From contig CALCGR010000097.1 in NCBI GenBank assembly GCA_937901025.1, positions 1-33,362 of the forward strand: a stretch of DNA of 33,362 bases. Direction: 5' to 3'. Below, piece after piece: positions 33,341-33,362 of this stretch. Position numbers and translations under genes: made by a program. Within the stretch, counting starts at the first letter, position 1; each line of letters starts with the position of its first letter. Below the pieces are notes generated by a model, which had not been told where the DNA came from, ran no database searches, and saw nothing but the letters and a program-made list of their open reading frames with translations. The DNA is from an uncultured Bacteroidales bacterium. Lineage in GTDB: Bacteria > Bacteroidota > Bacteroidia > Bacteroidales > Paludibacteraceae.

Positions 33341-33362
33341 CCCTCCTCTGTACTCTCCTCCC
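33341..33362. repeat. pyrimidine-rich repeat-like tract after aroQ (cut by window end)
   Basis: CCCTCCTCTGTACTCTCCTC follows the aroQ stop directly and resembles the pyrimidine strand of the octad/heptad repeats. Its extent is unknown because the window ends. Confidence 0.45.

Overview
The window comes from a member of the Bacteroidota, most likely order Bacteroidales; I cannot name the genus. Three things support this. Nearly every transcription unit starts with the Bacteroidota promoter pair (TTTG or TTG, about 20 bp, then TAnnTTTG). There is an rpmB-rpmG-DUF4295 ribosomal operon. Rho carries a long charged, proline-rich insert. Base composition is moderate, and the region looks like core chromosome with no phage or transposase gene.

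Layout. 1-1049: 3' part of an organophosphate:phosphate-type MFS transporter. 1243-8802: a complete D-glucuronate operon with its own promoter and terminator (uxuB, uxuA, uxaC, kdgK, eda, hexuronate-type MFS transporter). 8846-14081: recA, an FAD-dependent dehydrogenase, tcdA and topB, closely packed and probably co-transcribed. 14137-14590: tRNA-Val(TAC), its terminator, then a fold-rich stretch including a 116-nt cloverleaf-like inverted-repeat element. 14591-16146: a nitroreductase lipoprotein (-), a small secreted protein (+) and tRNA-Lys(CTT) (-). 16147-17313: a secreted protein with two copies of an OB-fold-like domain. 17310-22629: dnaE and folC (-). 22655-29348: wecB, fabG-like SDR, AsmA-like protein and an outer-membrane barrel (+). 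29359-31108: rpmB, rpmG, DUF4295 and a lipid kinase (-). 31146-33340: rho and aroQ (+).

Function. The uronate operon encodes import of a hexuronate and all five steps from glucuronate to pyruvate plus glyceraldehyde-3-phosphate: isomerase, reductase, dehydratase, kinase, aldolase. No galacturonate-specific uxaA/uxaB is present. The other units are housekeeping: recombination and topology, replication, folate, tRNA modification, envelope building, translation, termination and the shikimate pathway.

The most unusual feature is a scattered set of short tandem repeats with 7- or 8-bp units, found between genes and also inside genes. Because 7 and 8 are not multiples of 3, each unit array reads as the same cyclic peptide in all frames. 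The pyrimidine-rich strand is stop-free for most units, while the purine strand has a stop in every frame. All but two of the intragenic copies (in exuT, the FAD dehydrogenase, tcdA, folC three times and dnaE) lie with the pyrimidine strand as sense. The exceptions are a short copy in aroQ and a degenerate G-rich copy in uxaC. Several repeats also supply stop codons and one apparently a start codon.
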